DNA of 64,000 bases from Pedobacter sp. PACM 27299. Its GTDB lineage: Bacteria; Bacteroidota; Bacteroidia; Sphingobacteriales; Sphingobacteriaceae. The notes beneath the pieces were generated by a model. The model ran no database searches, was not told where the DNA came from, and saw nothing but the letters and a program-made list of their open reading frames with translations. A program made the translations under genes and the position numbers. Positions within the stretch are counted from its first letter, which is position 1, and every line of letters begins with the position of its first letter. Below are positions 26,899 to 36,300 of the stretch, piece after piece. Where the stretch lies: positions 1,488,001 to 1,552,000 of the forward strand of contig NZ_CP012996.1 in the NCBI RefSeq assembly GCF_001412655.1, in the 5' to 3' direction.

Positions 26899-28128
26899 AT
26901 GAGTAGAAAAAACCAAATTTCAAAACATTTTGGAAAATCAGTTTTAATTGCCTTTAGTCTAGCTTCAGTTTATGCCATAATTGCACCTGTTTTAATAAAG
27001 GGAATGTATGCTGAACTTTTTCATTTTTCCGTTGCAGTTGGTCTATTTTTAGGAAGCATTATTTTTTATTTCATTTTTATATTTTTCAAATCTATACAAA
27101 AACTACCATGGCTTTTTGGTGGTATTGCTGTTTATATTTCTATTGTAGTTATAGCCAATACTGATGTTGATATTTATTTCAGAAACTTGTTTAACAATAG
27201 TCATTTACCTCAGCAATATAGTGAATATCAAGACCTAAAACAGCCTGTATTACAGTTTAAAAACAAGGAAATGAAACTTGTAATTGATGGCAGTATTGAT
27301 TTGGAACACTATTTAACCACAAAAAATCACTTAATAGTAGTTGAGGTTAAACATGAAAGAACAGGTACTGAGGCTATACAACAAAAAGACTATTCTAAAT
27401 TTGATAGTCTAGGCAATTTCATGGCTAAATACAAGCCAACTCATTCCAACGAAATTTTGTTTGAAGGTTATCTGATCAATGTAGATGAGAACTACTACAG
27501 AACCTGGCCTTTAGATGGTGATACTTCGAAAATAAAAATCGAAACGCAGAACGCAGATTTTAGTTTCGATGCGAACAAACAAGCTGATTTTATTGCAAAC
27601 TTTGAGAAAAGGGCTACTTTTCTATTTTCAAAACAATGTTGGACAGTTGACCAGCCATCCAAGAAATTTATAAAAACAATATTTAGGGAAAACGATAAAT
27701 GGATTGCGTTTTATAATGATACAAAAGCCAATCGGACTATTAAAAGTAGAGGTACGGTTTATAATGATCTATTCAGATATTATTCAACAGAAGATTATAA
27801 ATTGGTTCCATATGATAATGAAAACATTCAATACCAATATTTTCAAGAAATAAAGTTGAAGCGCAGTGATTCTGGCACGGAAAATTGGGATGGTTACTTG
27901 TATACCAATGTCATTGTTAACAAAGACACTTTGAAAATCAAGGAAGCTTTAAAATTGGGGATGGAATGGGAAATCAACCAATCAAAAATTAAGGAGAAAG
28001 TTGTTGGAGGTCTGTCCAAAAAAAGCCAGGGAGAATATTCACGTTATCTTTTTTATAGTAACCCCAAACTTGAATATCAATTATTTACAAACCATCTCGG
28101 CAAACTGTATATCATCAAAAATAAATGA
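26899..28128 (+). CDS. Membrane protein of unknown function
   Basis: This is a 409-residue protein. Three membrane helices occupy the first 110 residues (segments around 14-32, 45-65 and 72-90). A 300-residue soluble, probably periplasmic, region follows, with many charged and aromatic residues (YRTWPLDGDTSKIKI, WDGYLYTNVIVNKDTLKIKEA). No family is recognised. The stop overlaps the start of a small lipoprotein gene by 4 bp, indicating translational coupling. AT-rich like its neighbours. Confidence 0.75.
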   Translation: MSRKNQISKHFGKSVLIAFSLASVYAIIAPVLIKGMYAELFHFSVAVGLFLGSIIFYFIFIFFKSIQKLPWLFGGIAVYISIVVIANTDVDIYFRNLFNNSHLPQQYSEYQDLKQPVLQFKNKEMKLVIDGSIDLEHYLTTKNHLIVVEVKHERTGTEAIQQKDYSKFDSLGNFMAKYKPTHSNEILFEGYLINVDENYYRTWPLDGDTSKIKIETQNADFSFDANKQADFIANFEKRATFLFSKQCWTVDQPSKKFIKTIFRENDKWIAFYNDTKANRTIKSRGTVYNDLFRYYSTEDYKLVPYDNENIQYQYFQEIKLKRSDSGTENWDGYLYTNVIVNKDTLKIKEALKLGMEWEINQSKIKEKVVGGLSKKSQGEYSRYLFYSNPKLEYQLFTNHLGKLYIIKNK

Positions 28129-28577
28129 AAAACTCACAAAAAAGCAAAAAACTAGTTGCATACTATTTTTTATTCATCATCTTTTTAAATTCTTGCTCTT
28201 CGAGATACGTTAAATTGGTAAGTCCTGATACAAAAACAGAATTTGGAATAACACTAACAACACCTTCTCAAGGAATATTTTTTGTGGAAAATGAAAAAGT
28301 TGCTGCCTCAAAAAATAAAATTAAAATCCATACCAAAACCGCTAACTCAATTTACAACTATTATGGACCAGCAACAGACAAAAGGTTTGTAGGAAGAACA
28401 AATGCCCGACAATTAAAATTTAATGTCAAAGACAAAACATATCTAATAGATATTACAAAATTTAAAAAAAGAACTGCTATGGTTTTGTTTAACGGAGAAA
28501 ACAAGCCCATCATTAGGTATAACGCAAAAAAATACAATGCTGTAGTTGAAGATTATTTTGTTGCACAATACAAATAA
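28125..28577 (+). CDS. Small lipoprotein of unknown function
   Basis: This 150-residue protein has a basic N-terminus, one hydrophobic segment and lipobox LNSCSS (Cys near residue 25). The mature part is basic and beta-rich, with repeated short strand patterns (LKFNVKDKTYLIDITKF). It overlaps the preceding membrane-protein gene by 4 bp, so the two are probably made together and may form an envelope complex. Family not recognised. Confidence 0.7.
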   Translation: MKNSQKSKKLVAYYFLFIIFLNSCSSRYVKLVSPDTKTEFGITLTTPSQGIFFVENEKVAASKNKIKIHTKTANSIYNYYGPATDKRFVGRTNARQLKFNVKDKTYLIDITKFKKRTAMVLFNGENKPIIRYNAKKYNAVVEDYFVAQYK

Positions 28578-28869
28578 TATGCTTAACACTAACAAGGGTT
28601 CCTGCTTAATTTAAAAGTGGTTTTTGACTTGCAAAGTCAGTATTTAGCTGAAAGTGTATGCTTCGAAACCAGTTTTTTCAACAAGCTACCACAACCGTAG
28701 GCGGTAATTTTAGACAGATCAAAACCATATGAAAATAACAGACAAGCTGACGTCGTTGTTCATACAAGGCATCTACAATATGGTTTCATAAAAACGAACG
28801 ACATGTTTTTTATCACTACTAGAGATTATGAACTTCTCAAGTAGTGATGAATTTTGGCTGATGTTAATA

Positions 28870-29066
28870 TCATTTATGTGGACGGGAATTAGCTGTTTTT
28901 AGCCCTTTTCCAAGTTCATCTATTTTTCTTTTCAAATTGCCCAACCGCTTCAAATCAGCAATAAACTGAGAATTAATCCGTACCACAAGCGACCCCAAGT
29001 TTTGAGAAACAGACTGAAAAGTCTGCTTTTTTTTTGTCCAATGTTTTTTTCTACAACCAAAAATCA
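28870..29066 (-). pseudogene. Possible gene tail on the minus strand
   Basis: The 575 bp between 28577 and 29153 hold no complete gene. On the minus strand a frame without a start codon reads through QNLGSLVVRINSQFIADLK and KRKIDELGKGLKT to a stop at 28870, with protein-like composition. Its upstream part overlaps a hairpin (CAGACT/AGTCTG, near 29010) with a nine-T run on the plus strand, which may instead be a terminator. Weak evidence. Confidence 0.25.
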
Positions 29067-29126
29067 GACTTGACTATTCTTTAGCTGCCAATACCAAGCT
29101 ATTTGAACTTTTGAGAATATAATCTG

Positions 29127-29140
29127 TTATCTTTAGATAA
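29127..29140. promoter_or_regulatory. Palindrome at the LacI gene promoter
   Basis: TTATCTTTAGATAA is a perfect 6-bp inverted repeat with a 2-bp centre. It contains TATCTTTA, one mismatch from a TAnnTTTG -7 box, 13 bp before the LacI-family start codon. It may be the promoter alone or an overlapping operator. Confidence 0.35.
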
Positions 29141-29152
29141 TTTTTTAAGTAT

Positions 29153-30214
29153 ATGTCAGCAAAAGATATTGAATTAACAGGGGTAAAGGAAATCGCAAGA
29201 AGAGCAAATGTTTCTATAGGGACAGTAGATCGTGTGATCCATGACCGCAAGGGAGTATCACAAAATACTAAGGATAAGGTTAACGCAATTATTAAAGAGC
29301 TCGACTATCAGCCTAACATTTTGGCAAGAAGGCTAGCTTCTAAAAAACAGGTTGTTTTTGCTGTGCTGATTCCAAAGATTTCACAGGAAACAAATTATTG
29401 GGAGGCCCCACTGCTGGGTATTGACCAGGCAGGAGCGGAGATCAGTCCCTACGGAATTACCTTACAGAAATATTTATTCGATGTGAATGATAAAAACTCT
29501 TTCCTGGAGCAGATCAAGCTGATCGATCTTTCCATGGTACAGGGGGTACTTTTGGCACCAAGTTTTATTGAAGAGTCGGAACGTTTCGTGAAAAAGCTTG
29601 AAACAAGAAAAATACCATATGTATTTATCAACTCGGATATACAGGGACACGACAGCTTAAGTTATTTCGGTCCGGATCTTTATCAGAGTGGTTACCTATC
29701 TGCCCACCTGATGAAATACCTTGTTAAAAAAGATGACGAGATCCTAATCGTTAACATCTCACAGGAAATAGATAACCAGCATCACTTGTTGCGTAAAGAG
29801 CAAGGTTTTAGAAATTATTTTGCGGATAAAAAGCTAAAAAATGCAATCCTAAAGATTGATATCAAACAGACAGACTATACCTATATCAGCAAATCACTGG
29901 AAGATGTCTTAAAAAAACATAACATCGTAGCTGTTTTCGTCACCAATTCGAGGGTCTCCACTGTAGCTAAGTATTTATCAAAGACTGGAGATCAGCATAG
30001 AATTTTAATCGGATTTGATTATACCAAAGAAAACCTGACTTTCCTTAAAGAAGGTGATATTGATTTTCTGATCTGTCAGAAACCTAGGGAGCAGGGATAT
30101 AAAGGGCTGATGGCATTATATCAATTTGTGGTACATGCTAAAATTGGAGAAAAAAACAATTTTATGCCAATAGATATTATCACGACCGAGAACTGCGATT
30201 TTTACCTGAATTAA
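29153..30214 (+). CDS. LacI-family transcriptional regulator of the GlcNAc locus
   Basis: This 353-residue protein has a LacI helix-turn-helix (about residues 8-60) with VKEIARRANVSIGTVDRVIHDRKGVS and hinge LDYQPNILARRLAS, followed by a periplasmic-binding-like sugar domain (about 65-350, e.g. IPYVFINSDIQGHDSLSYFG and the late IGFDYTKENL). It precedes a transporter and degradation locus for GlcNAc-containing glycans. Three similar sites (TCGTGTACGTnnnCGTT) upstream of those units are likely operators. The inducer may be GlcNAc or GlcNAc-6-phosphate, by inference. No copy of the site is seen before this gene itself. Confidence 0.92.
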   Translation: MSAKDIELTGVKEIARRANVSIGTVDRVIHDRKGVSQNTKDKVNAIIKELDYQPNILARRLASKKQVVFAVLIPKISQETNYWEAPLLGIDQAGAEISPYGITLQKYLFDVNDKNSFLEQIKLIDLSMVQGVLLAPSFIEESERFVKKLETRKIPYVFINSDIQGHDSLSYFGPDLYQSGYLSAHLMKYLVKKDDEILIVNISQEIDNQHHLLRKEQGFRNYFADKKLKNAILKIDIKQTDYTYISKSLEDVLKKHNIVAVFVTNSRVSTVAKYLSKTGDQHRILIGFDYTKENLTFLKEGDIDFLICQKPREQGYKGLMALYQFVVHAKIGEKNNFMPIDIITTENCDFYLN

Positions 30215-30297
30215 AGCCTTCATATCATTCCTATTCCTATCAAAAACAAAGTAACATTCTTCAGCTTATTTGGAATTCACAATAATGTTTTGTTTAT

Positions 30298-30315
30298 TCG
30301 TGTACGTTAACGTTA
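30298..30315. promoter_or_regulatory. Putative LacI-type operator 1 (transporter)
   Basis: TCGTGTACGTTAACGTTA contains the perfect palindrome ACGTTAACGT (30304-30313). It ends 15 bp before the transporter start codon, a position suited to repression. It shares the first 10 bases and the CGTT end with sites at 32342 and 33247. Confidence 0.7.
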
Positions 30316-30330
30316 AGCACGGTAAACTAT

Positions 30331-31617
30331 ATGGACAAGAAGACTTATCATAAATCTTTATATATCATCGCGGTACTTTTCTTTGTCTTTGGTTTCGTGA
30401 CCTGGATAAATGCAATGCTGATCCCGTACTTCAAAATCTGCTGTGAGCTCAACAATCTCGAGTCTTATTTTGTAGCTTTTGCTTTTTATATTTCTTATTT
30501 ATTCATCTCCTTTCCCGCTTCCTTACTGCTCAAGAAATATGGCTTTAAGAACGGTATGATGATCGGTTTTTTTGTGATGGCTGTTGGTGCATTTATGTTT
30601 GTGCCAGCTGCACTATTGCGTAATTACCTATTATTTTTAGTCGGTCTGTTTACGCTAGGAGCCGGGCTGGCTGTTTTACAAACAGCAGCAAATCCTTATG
30701 TCACTATATTAGGTCCAAAAAACAGCGCAGCAATGAGGTTCAGTATGATGGGAATCTGTAATAAGTTTGCAGGGATTCTCGCTCCCTTGCTTTTTGCTGC
30801 GGTGGTACTCCAATCTTCGGATCAGGTATTATTTGAACAAATCAAGTCATTAGGAGCAGCTGAAAGGGCACCGATTCTGGATGAATTAATCAGAAGAGTG
30901 ATTGTTCCTTATTTATGCGTAGGTGGAATCCTGGTTTTACTAGGTTTTCTGGTTCGTTTTTCTTCTCTGCCAGAGATTAATACGGAGCAGGAAGATGAGC
31001 TGACCGCAGCAACGAATAAAGGGAAGCGCAACATCTTTCAATTTCCACACCTCGTTTTAGGTGCAATTGCCATATTTGTTCATGTAGGGTCACAAGTAAT
31101 CGCGGTGGATACCATTATCGGATATGCCCATTCCATGGATATTTCTCTTTTAGAAGCAAAGGTATTTCCTTCTTACACACTTGCCGCAACAATTGTCGGT
31201 TATCTCCTGGGCATCTCGCTGATTCCAAAATACCTTTCTCAGATTTTCGCACTGCGTGCATGTATCATTTTCGGGGTCATATTTACTTTATGCATCGTTT
31301 TTAGCAATGGCAGCGTGACGATATTAGGCCATAAGGCCGATATATCTATATGGTTCATTGTATTGCTGGGTTTTGCAAACTCTATGATATGGGCTGGAAT
31401 CTGGCCATTGTCTATGGATCGACTAGGGCGTTTTATAAAAATCGGCGCTGCAATTCTGATCATGGGACTTTCCGGAAATGCAGTGATGCCACTATTATAT
31501 GGCCACCTGGCCGATATTTATGGCTTACAGAATGCCTATTTAGTGCTTTTACCATGTTATGTCTACCTGCTATTTTATGCTTACAAAGGGTACAAACTCG
31601 AGCGCTGGGTTAGTTAA
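30331..31617 (+). CDS. FHS-family sugar MFS transporter, NagP-like
   Basis: This 428-residue, 12-helix membrane protein is of the fucose/glucose/galactose-proton symporter branch. N-terminal FVFGFVTWINAMLIPYFKICCELN and the ANPYVTILGPKNSAAMRF segment (near residue 121) are typical. The branch includes NagP GlcNAc permeases of other GlcNAc regulons. Location next to nagA, nagB and GH20 genes makes GlcNAc the likely substrate, by context. An operator-like site overlaps its leader. A CBM9-like gene follows after 38 bp. Confidence 0.9.
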   Translation: MDKKTYHKSLYIIAVLFFVFGFVTWINAMLIPYFKICCELNNLESYFVAFAFYISYLFISFPASLLLKKYGFKNGMMIGFFVMAVGAFMFVPAALLRNYLLFLVGLFTLGAGLAVLQTAANPYVTILGPKNSAAMRFSMMGICNKFAGILAPLLFAAVVLQSSDQVLFEQIKSLGAAERAPILDELIRRVIVPYLCVGGILVLLGFLVRFSSLPEINTEQEDELTAATNKGKRNIFQFPHLVLGAIAIFVHVGSQVIAVDTIIGYAHSMDISLLEAKVFPSYTLAATIVGYLLGISLIPKYLSQIFALRACIIFGVIFTLCIVFSNGSVTILGHKADISIWFIVLLGFANSMIWAGIWPLSMDRLGRFIKIGAAILIMGLSGNAVMPLLYGHLADIYGLQNAYLVLLPCYVYLLFYAYKGYKLERWVS

Positions 31618-31655
31618 TGTTAAATCACCTTTATTATTCTGCATAAAATTTCAAA

Positions 31656-32315
31656 ATGAACTTAAACATCTTTTATCTCCATGAAGATTCCAATGTCTCT
31701 CCTGAACAGCTTTCAGAAAAACTAGCTGCCTTTCCCAAACATCAATTGAGCAATGATTCCTGGCCGGATATCGCTACAATTTGTACAGCCGACTTTACCA
31801 TTGCCTACAGGAAGCAAGAGATTCTGTTAAAATTCAGGGTATACAATGATTATTTCCGCTCGATAAAAAGACCGATTAATACGGAAGTACACTTCGATAA
31901 TTGTGTCGAATTCTTTGTTGCTTTTGATCAGTCTGATCAATATTATAATATTGAATTTAATTGTCTGGGGATTGGGAAGATGGCTTATGGCAGCCAAAAG
32001 GACAAAAGAACCTTATTGCAGGAATCTGTCGTACAAAAAATTCATACCTGGACAAAATCAAATACCAAGGGAGCAGTGTTTAACTGGGAGATGATGATGA
32101 GTATACCTGCAGAGGTGTTTGTCTTCCATCAAATTCAAAGCTTTGAAGGCCTTATTGCTAAAGCCAACTTTTATAAATGCGGAGATGGATTGCCAGACCC
32201 TCATTTCTTGTGCTGGAATAAGATTGTCTCTTCAGTACCTGATTTTCATAGTCCGGACTATTTTGGGGCTATCCAGTTTATGTCTGCGCAAGCGGAACCG
32301 GGTAGTTCTAAATGA
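31656..32315 (+). CDS. Carbohydrate-binding family 9-like protein
   Basis: This 219-residue protein has the beta-sandwich pattern of CBM9-like domains: an early W followed by a strand TADFTIAYRKQEILLKFRV, then NCVEFFVAFDQ (near residue 82), YYNIEFNCLG and a late C-W core (HFLCWNKI). CBM9 modules bind sugar ends. There is no signal peptide, which is unexpected for a polymer-binding protein next to outer-membrane genes, so it may act inside the cell or have a misread start. It follows the transporter by 38 bp and is probably co-transcribed. Confidence 0.75.
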   Translation: MNLNIFYLHEDSNVSPEQLSEKLAAFPKHQLSNDSWPDIATICTADFTIAYRKQEILLKFRVYNDYFRSIKRPINTEVHFDNCVEFFVAFDQSDQYYNIEFNCLGIGKMAYGSQKDKRTLLQESVVQKIHTWTKSNTKGAVFNWEMMMSIPAEVFVFHQIQSFEGLIAKANFYKCGDGLPDPHFLCWNKIVSSVPDFHSPDYFGAIQFMSAQAEPGSSK

Positions 32316-32341
32316 TCATAAGTATATTTTTTTAAATAAAT

Positions 32342-32360
32342 TCGTGTACGTACCCGTTTA
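32342..32360. promoter_or_regulatory. Putative LacI-type operator 2 (GH16 gene)
   Basis: TCGTGTACGTACCCGTTTA lies 87 bp before the GH16 start codon. It matches sites 1 and 3 in TCGTGTACGT and in CGTT after a 3-bp variable centre. Confidence 0.65.
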
Positions 32361-32446
32361 TTTAATATATTAGCATTTAGATAGTTGTATTTGTTGCTCG
32401 ACTGGATTTCTATCTGTCATTTACTAACCAAAACTAACCAAACAAG

Positions 32447-33226
32447 ATGAAGAAATTTTTACTTTTACTGCCATTGATCTGGACTTGTAAGCAAGATGTG
32501 GCTGCTTTCAGCAAAGAGAAAGTACCAGACAGTGCTGTTGTATCGACATCCATACCCGCTGCAGCTACAACTTTAAAATTTGCTGGATACACCTGGATTA
32601 TTAAAACCGGAACTGGTTTGGGACCCGGACCTAATTCCTGGGGCGAACGAAATGCCTGGGTAGATGCAGCAGGATTACTTCACCTTAAACTTTCTTATGA
32701 TAAGGCGACGTTAAAATGGTTGTGTGCAGGGATTACCTCGAAGGAAAATTTTGGACATGGTACTTACCAATGGCAGATTCAGGGACCAGCCAGTACTTTA
32801 GATAAAAATGTGGTAGCAGGGCTTTTTCATTATGCTGGTCCTGATGGATTTAACGAACTGGACATTGAATTTGCACGTTGGGGAGAAGCAGCTAAACCTA
32901 ACGTAAATTATAGCGTTTACCCAGCAGCCGGAAGTAAGGGAAAGCAGCAGCGGATCACTACAGAGTGGAAGCAATCTGGTGGTACAGCAAGTACACACCG
33001 CTATACCTGGACTAATGAATCGGTTGTAGTTAAAAGTATGAACGGCTTCTATAATGATGATACAAATATGTTCTTTACACATACTTTTTTGCCTCCTTTA
33101 GCGGTCATACCAACAGATAAAATGCCAGTAAAAATGAATCTCTGGTGTTTCCGCGGTATGCCTCCTAGCGATGGAAAGGAAGTAGAGCTGGTCATCAGAA
33201 GCTTTAAATTTACTCCAGCTCCATAA
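32447..33226 (+). CDS. GH16-like glycoside hydrolase
   Basis: About 259 residues with a hydrophobic N-terminal export signal (residues 2-20; LIWTC could be a weak lipobox). The jelly-roll domain carries NELDIEFARWG with Glu137, Asp139 and Glu141 in the GH16 active-site arrangement E-x-D-x-E. The preceding NFGHGTYQWQIQG and FHYAGPDGF are also family-like. GH16 enzymes cleave beta-1,3/1,4-glucans or galactans; some cleave keratan-type chains and some transfer chitin to glucan. Exact specificity cannot be read here. It has its own operator-like site and stands 136 bp before susC. Confidence 0.82.
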   Translation: MKKFLLLLPLIWTCKQDVAAFSKEKVPDSAVVSTSIPAAATTLKFAGYTWIIKTGTGLGPGPNSWGERNAWVDAAGLLHLKLSYDKATLKWLCAGITSKENFGHGTYQWQIQGPASTLDKNVVAGLFHYAGPDGFNELDIEFARWGEAAKPNVNYSVYPAAGSKGKQQRITTEWKQSGGTASTHRYTWTNESVVVKSMNGFYNDDTNMFFTHTFLPPLAVIPTDKMPVKMNLWCFRGMPPSDGKEVELVIRSFKFTPAP

Positions 33227-33246
33227 TAAAAAAATTTGACTTTTAA

Positions 33247-33266
33247 TCGTGTACGTAAACGTTTTA
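33247..33266. promoter_or_regulatory. Putative LacI-type operator 3 (susC operon)
   Basis: TCGTGTACGTAAACGTTTTA lies 96 bp before the susC start codon. Fourteen of seventeen core positions are shared by all three sites. Confidence 0.7.
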
Positions 33267-33361
33267 TTGTCCTTAGTTTAGTAATTTACAACACCTAGTA
33301 GGAGAGGGCAGAACTGTTACCGTTGATGCCGATCTAATCTATCAACCAAATAAAACCGCTA

Positions 33362-36300
33362 ATGAAAAAGATATACTTAATGGCCATGATGGTCGCATTT
33401 TCCATGCTCAGTGCCTTTGCCCAGGTCAACCCCGATAAAGGGACAGGATTTACTTTAACCGGGCAGGTAACTGATGCAAAAACGAATGAGAGCCTGATAG
33501 GTGTTTCAATTCGTGTGCAGGGAACAGATAAAGGTACTGCAACAGATAAGAATGGTAAGTTTAGTCTGGGTGTAAATCCTGGGGCAGTTATTTTGGTCAG
33601 CTATATTGGTTACCAGAATCAGACTGTTAACGTCGGAGATCGTAAAACCTTGGATATCAAACTTGCGGAAAGCGGAAAGCAGCTTTCTGAAGTCACGATT
33701 AATGTGGGCTACGGTACTCAAAAGGTGAAAGAAGTAACTGGCGCTGTCGGTTCAATTTCAGCTAAGCAGATGGATAACCATGCGCTGGGGGATGTGAATT
33801 CCAGTCTTCAGGGAAAAATTGCCGGACTTCAGATTACGAGCAATTCCGGAGAACCAGGTGCTGGTGCCACAGTTAGAATTCGTGGTGCGTCTTCAGTCAA
33901 TGGAAGCAGTCAGCCACTATATATTGTAGATGGTGTTCCTATCAACGCTGATACTTATGGTGGTGGATTGGTAGATGATGCCTCTACTTTCAGTCCTTTG
34001 GCAGACTTGAATCCCCAGGATATAGAATCGGTAGAAGTATTGAAAGATGGAACCGCATCTATATATGGTTCCAGAGCATCTAACGGTGTAATTATCATCA
34101 CTACTAAAAGTGGAAAAAATGCGAAGAAGCCAGAAATACAGTTCTCCGCTAATGGAAGTATTGCTGACATCACCAGGAAAATTGGCGTGCTGAATGCCCC
34201 GCAATTCAGAAGCGCATTTATAGACGCGATATATAATTTCACAGGAGCACAGACCACTAAAGTTTCGGTGATAGATTCCCTGCATCCCTATTATAATAAG
34301 TCTAACAATTGGCAGGATCTGATGTATCGTACCGCGTATCAGTATAAAGCTGATGTGAGTGTCAAAGGCGCTTCTAAGGATAATAATATGAATTATTTTG
34401 TGAGCGCGGGCTATAAAGATATAGATCCTATTATCATCAATACTAAATTTAAACAAGCTTACGGTTCTGCAAAGGTATATTATACAGTGAATAAGACCAT
34501 TTCTGGAAATACGAACTTCAATGTATCTACTAATGATTACAATAGAATCCTCAGCGGACTAAGCAACCAAAGCGCGATTTATCAGGCTTTAAGTACCATG
34601 CCTGTTTATTCACCTTACGATCCCATCACAGGACAGCTGATTCCGCTTTTAGAGGGAAGTAAGCCCAATCCGATTGCCATCTCTGAGCTGGCAGCCAATA
34701 AAATCAATAGGTGGAGGATGTTTGGAAATCAGGACCTGAGGTTTAAAATTATAAAAGGCCTGGAATTCAAAACTACTTTAGGCTTTGACTATTCGAATAC
34801 AGAGGAAACAAATTTCACGCCCCAAACACTATTGCCGCAAGGTCAGATCAGTTCCTCTTACCTGACTACAGGGAAAAACTATTCTTTAATTAATGAGAAT
34901 ACATTAAACTACAGGACTACTCTGTCTAAAGACCATAACCTTACTTTTCTGCTTGGACAGTCCTATCAGAAATTCACCGACAATACGGTCAATGTGATTG
35001 GCAGGGGCCTGATTGATGCCACCATTACCTCTATCAATGGTACCTCTGTGGTTTCACTTTACAATCAGAACATCGAAGAACATAGCTTGCTTTCTTACTT
35101 TACCAGGGCAAACTATGATTACAAAGGAAAGTATCTTTTCTCTGCGGTGATGAGAGCAGATGGTTCTTCAAGGTTTGGAGCGGATAATAGATTTGGATAT
35201 TTCCCTTCATTTTCTGCCGGATGGAGATTATCGGAGGAAGATTGGTTTAAAAAAATCAGCTTTGTTTCAGATGCAAAGATCCGGGGAAGCTATGGTGTAA
35301 CAGGTAACCAATCGATTGGGAACTATGCATGGCAGGGATCACTTACTAGTGTGGGTACTTATTTAGGAAATGTAGCCATCGTTTCGAATGGAGTTCCAAA
35401 CGCATCCTTAAAATGGGAAACGACGAAACAATCAAACTTAGGTGTTGATCTTTCCTTTCTGAATGATAGAATTCGCTTCACTGCGGATGCATATCTGAAA
35501 AAGACAACAGGGCTGTTATTTGATGTTGCCGTTCCAGGGACGACAGGGTATTCGACTGTTCCTGCCAACTTTGGCAGTTTAGAAAATAAAGGACTGGAAT
35601 TTACACTTTCAACAGTTAATATAGATAAGGAGTTCAAATGGAACTCCACATTCACCTTCTCGTTAAACAGAAATAAGGTACTTTCTCTTCCTGGCAATCA
35701 GGATTATCGCCCAAACATTTATAATATGGCCAGAGTTGGCGAAGCTGCAGGTGTGTTTTATGGACTTAAAGCGAAGGGCGTATACGCTTATGATACAGAT
35801 AATGTTTACAAGCGAGATGCGGGAGGAGCAGTGGTTCCTTACCGTCAGGGATCTGCAAATGGATCGATCTATAAAGGTGGCGATGTCATTTGGGAGGATG
35901 TAAATGGCGATGGTATCATCAACGATTCCGATTTACAGGTAATTGGAGATCCAAATCCTGATTTTACAGGAGGTTTCCAAAATGAATTCAGCTACAAAAA
36001 CTTTACGCTTTCTACATTAATCACCTACAGTTTTGGGAACGACGTGTTTAATGAGGTAAAAAGAAATCTGGACGCTACCCCTTATGATCAGAATTTTACT
36101 ACAGATCAGCTGAGAAGATGGAGAAAACCAGGGGATGTAACTGATGTTCCAAGATTGGTGAAAACTGATCCAATGCTGAACAATGCCATCTCCAGTAGAT
36201 TTGTAGAAGATGGTTCCTTTATCAGGATTCAAAATGTTGCACTGAATTATAGAATTCCAGCAAAAACTTTAAGCAGGTTAAAAGTAAGCAATGCTACAAT

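Noticed and set aside
24062..28577. Integron-like gene cassette array
   Set aside because: Runs of small unknown genes and the inverted repeats near 25954 prompted the idea. I could not find repeated attC sites with matching RYYYAAC/GTTRRRY ends after successive genes, and there is no integrase in the window.
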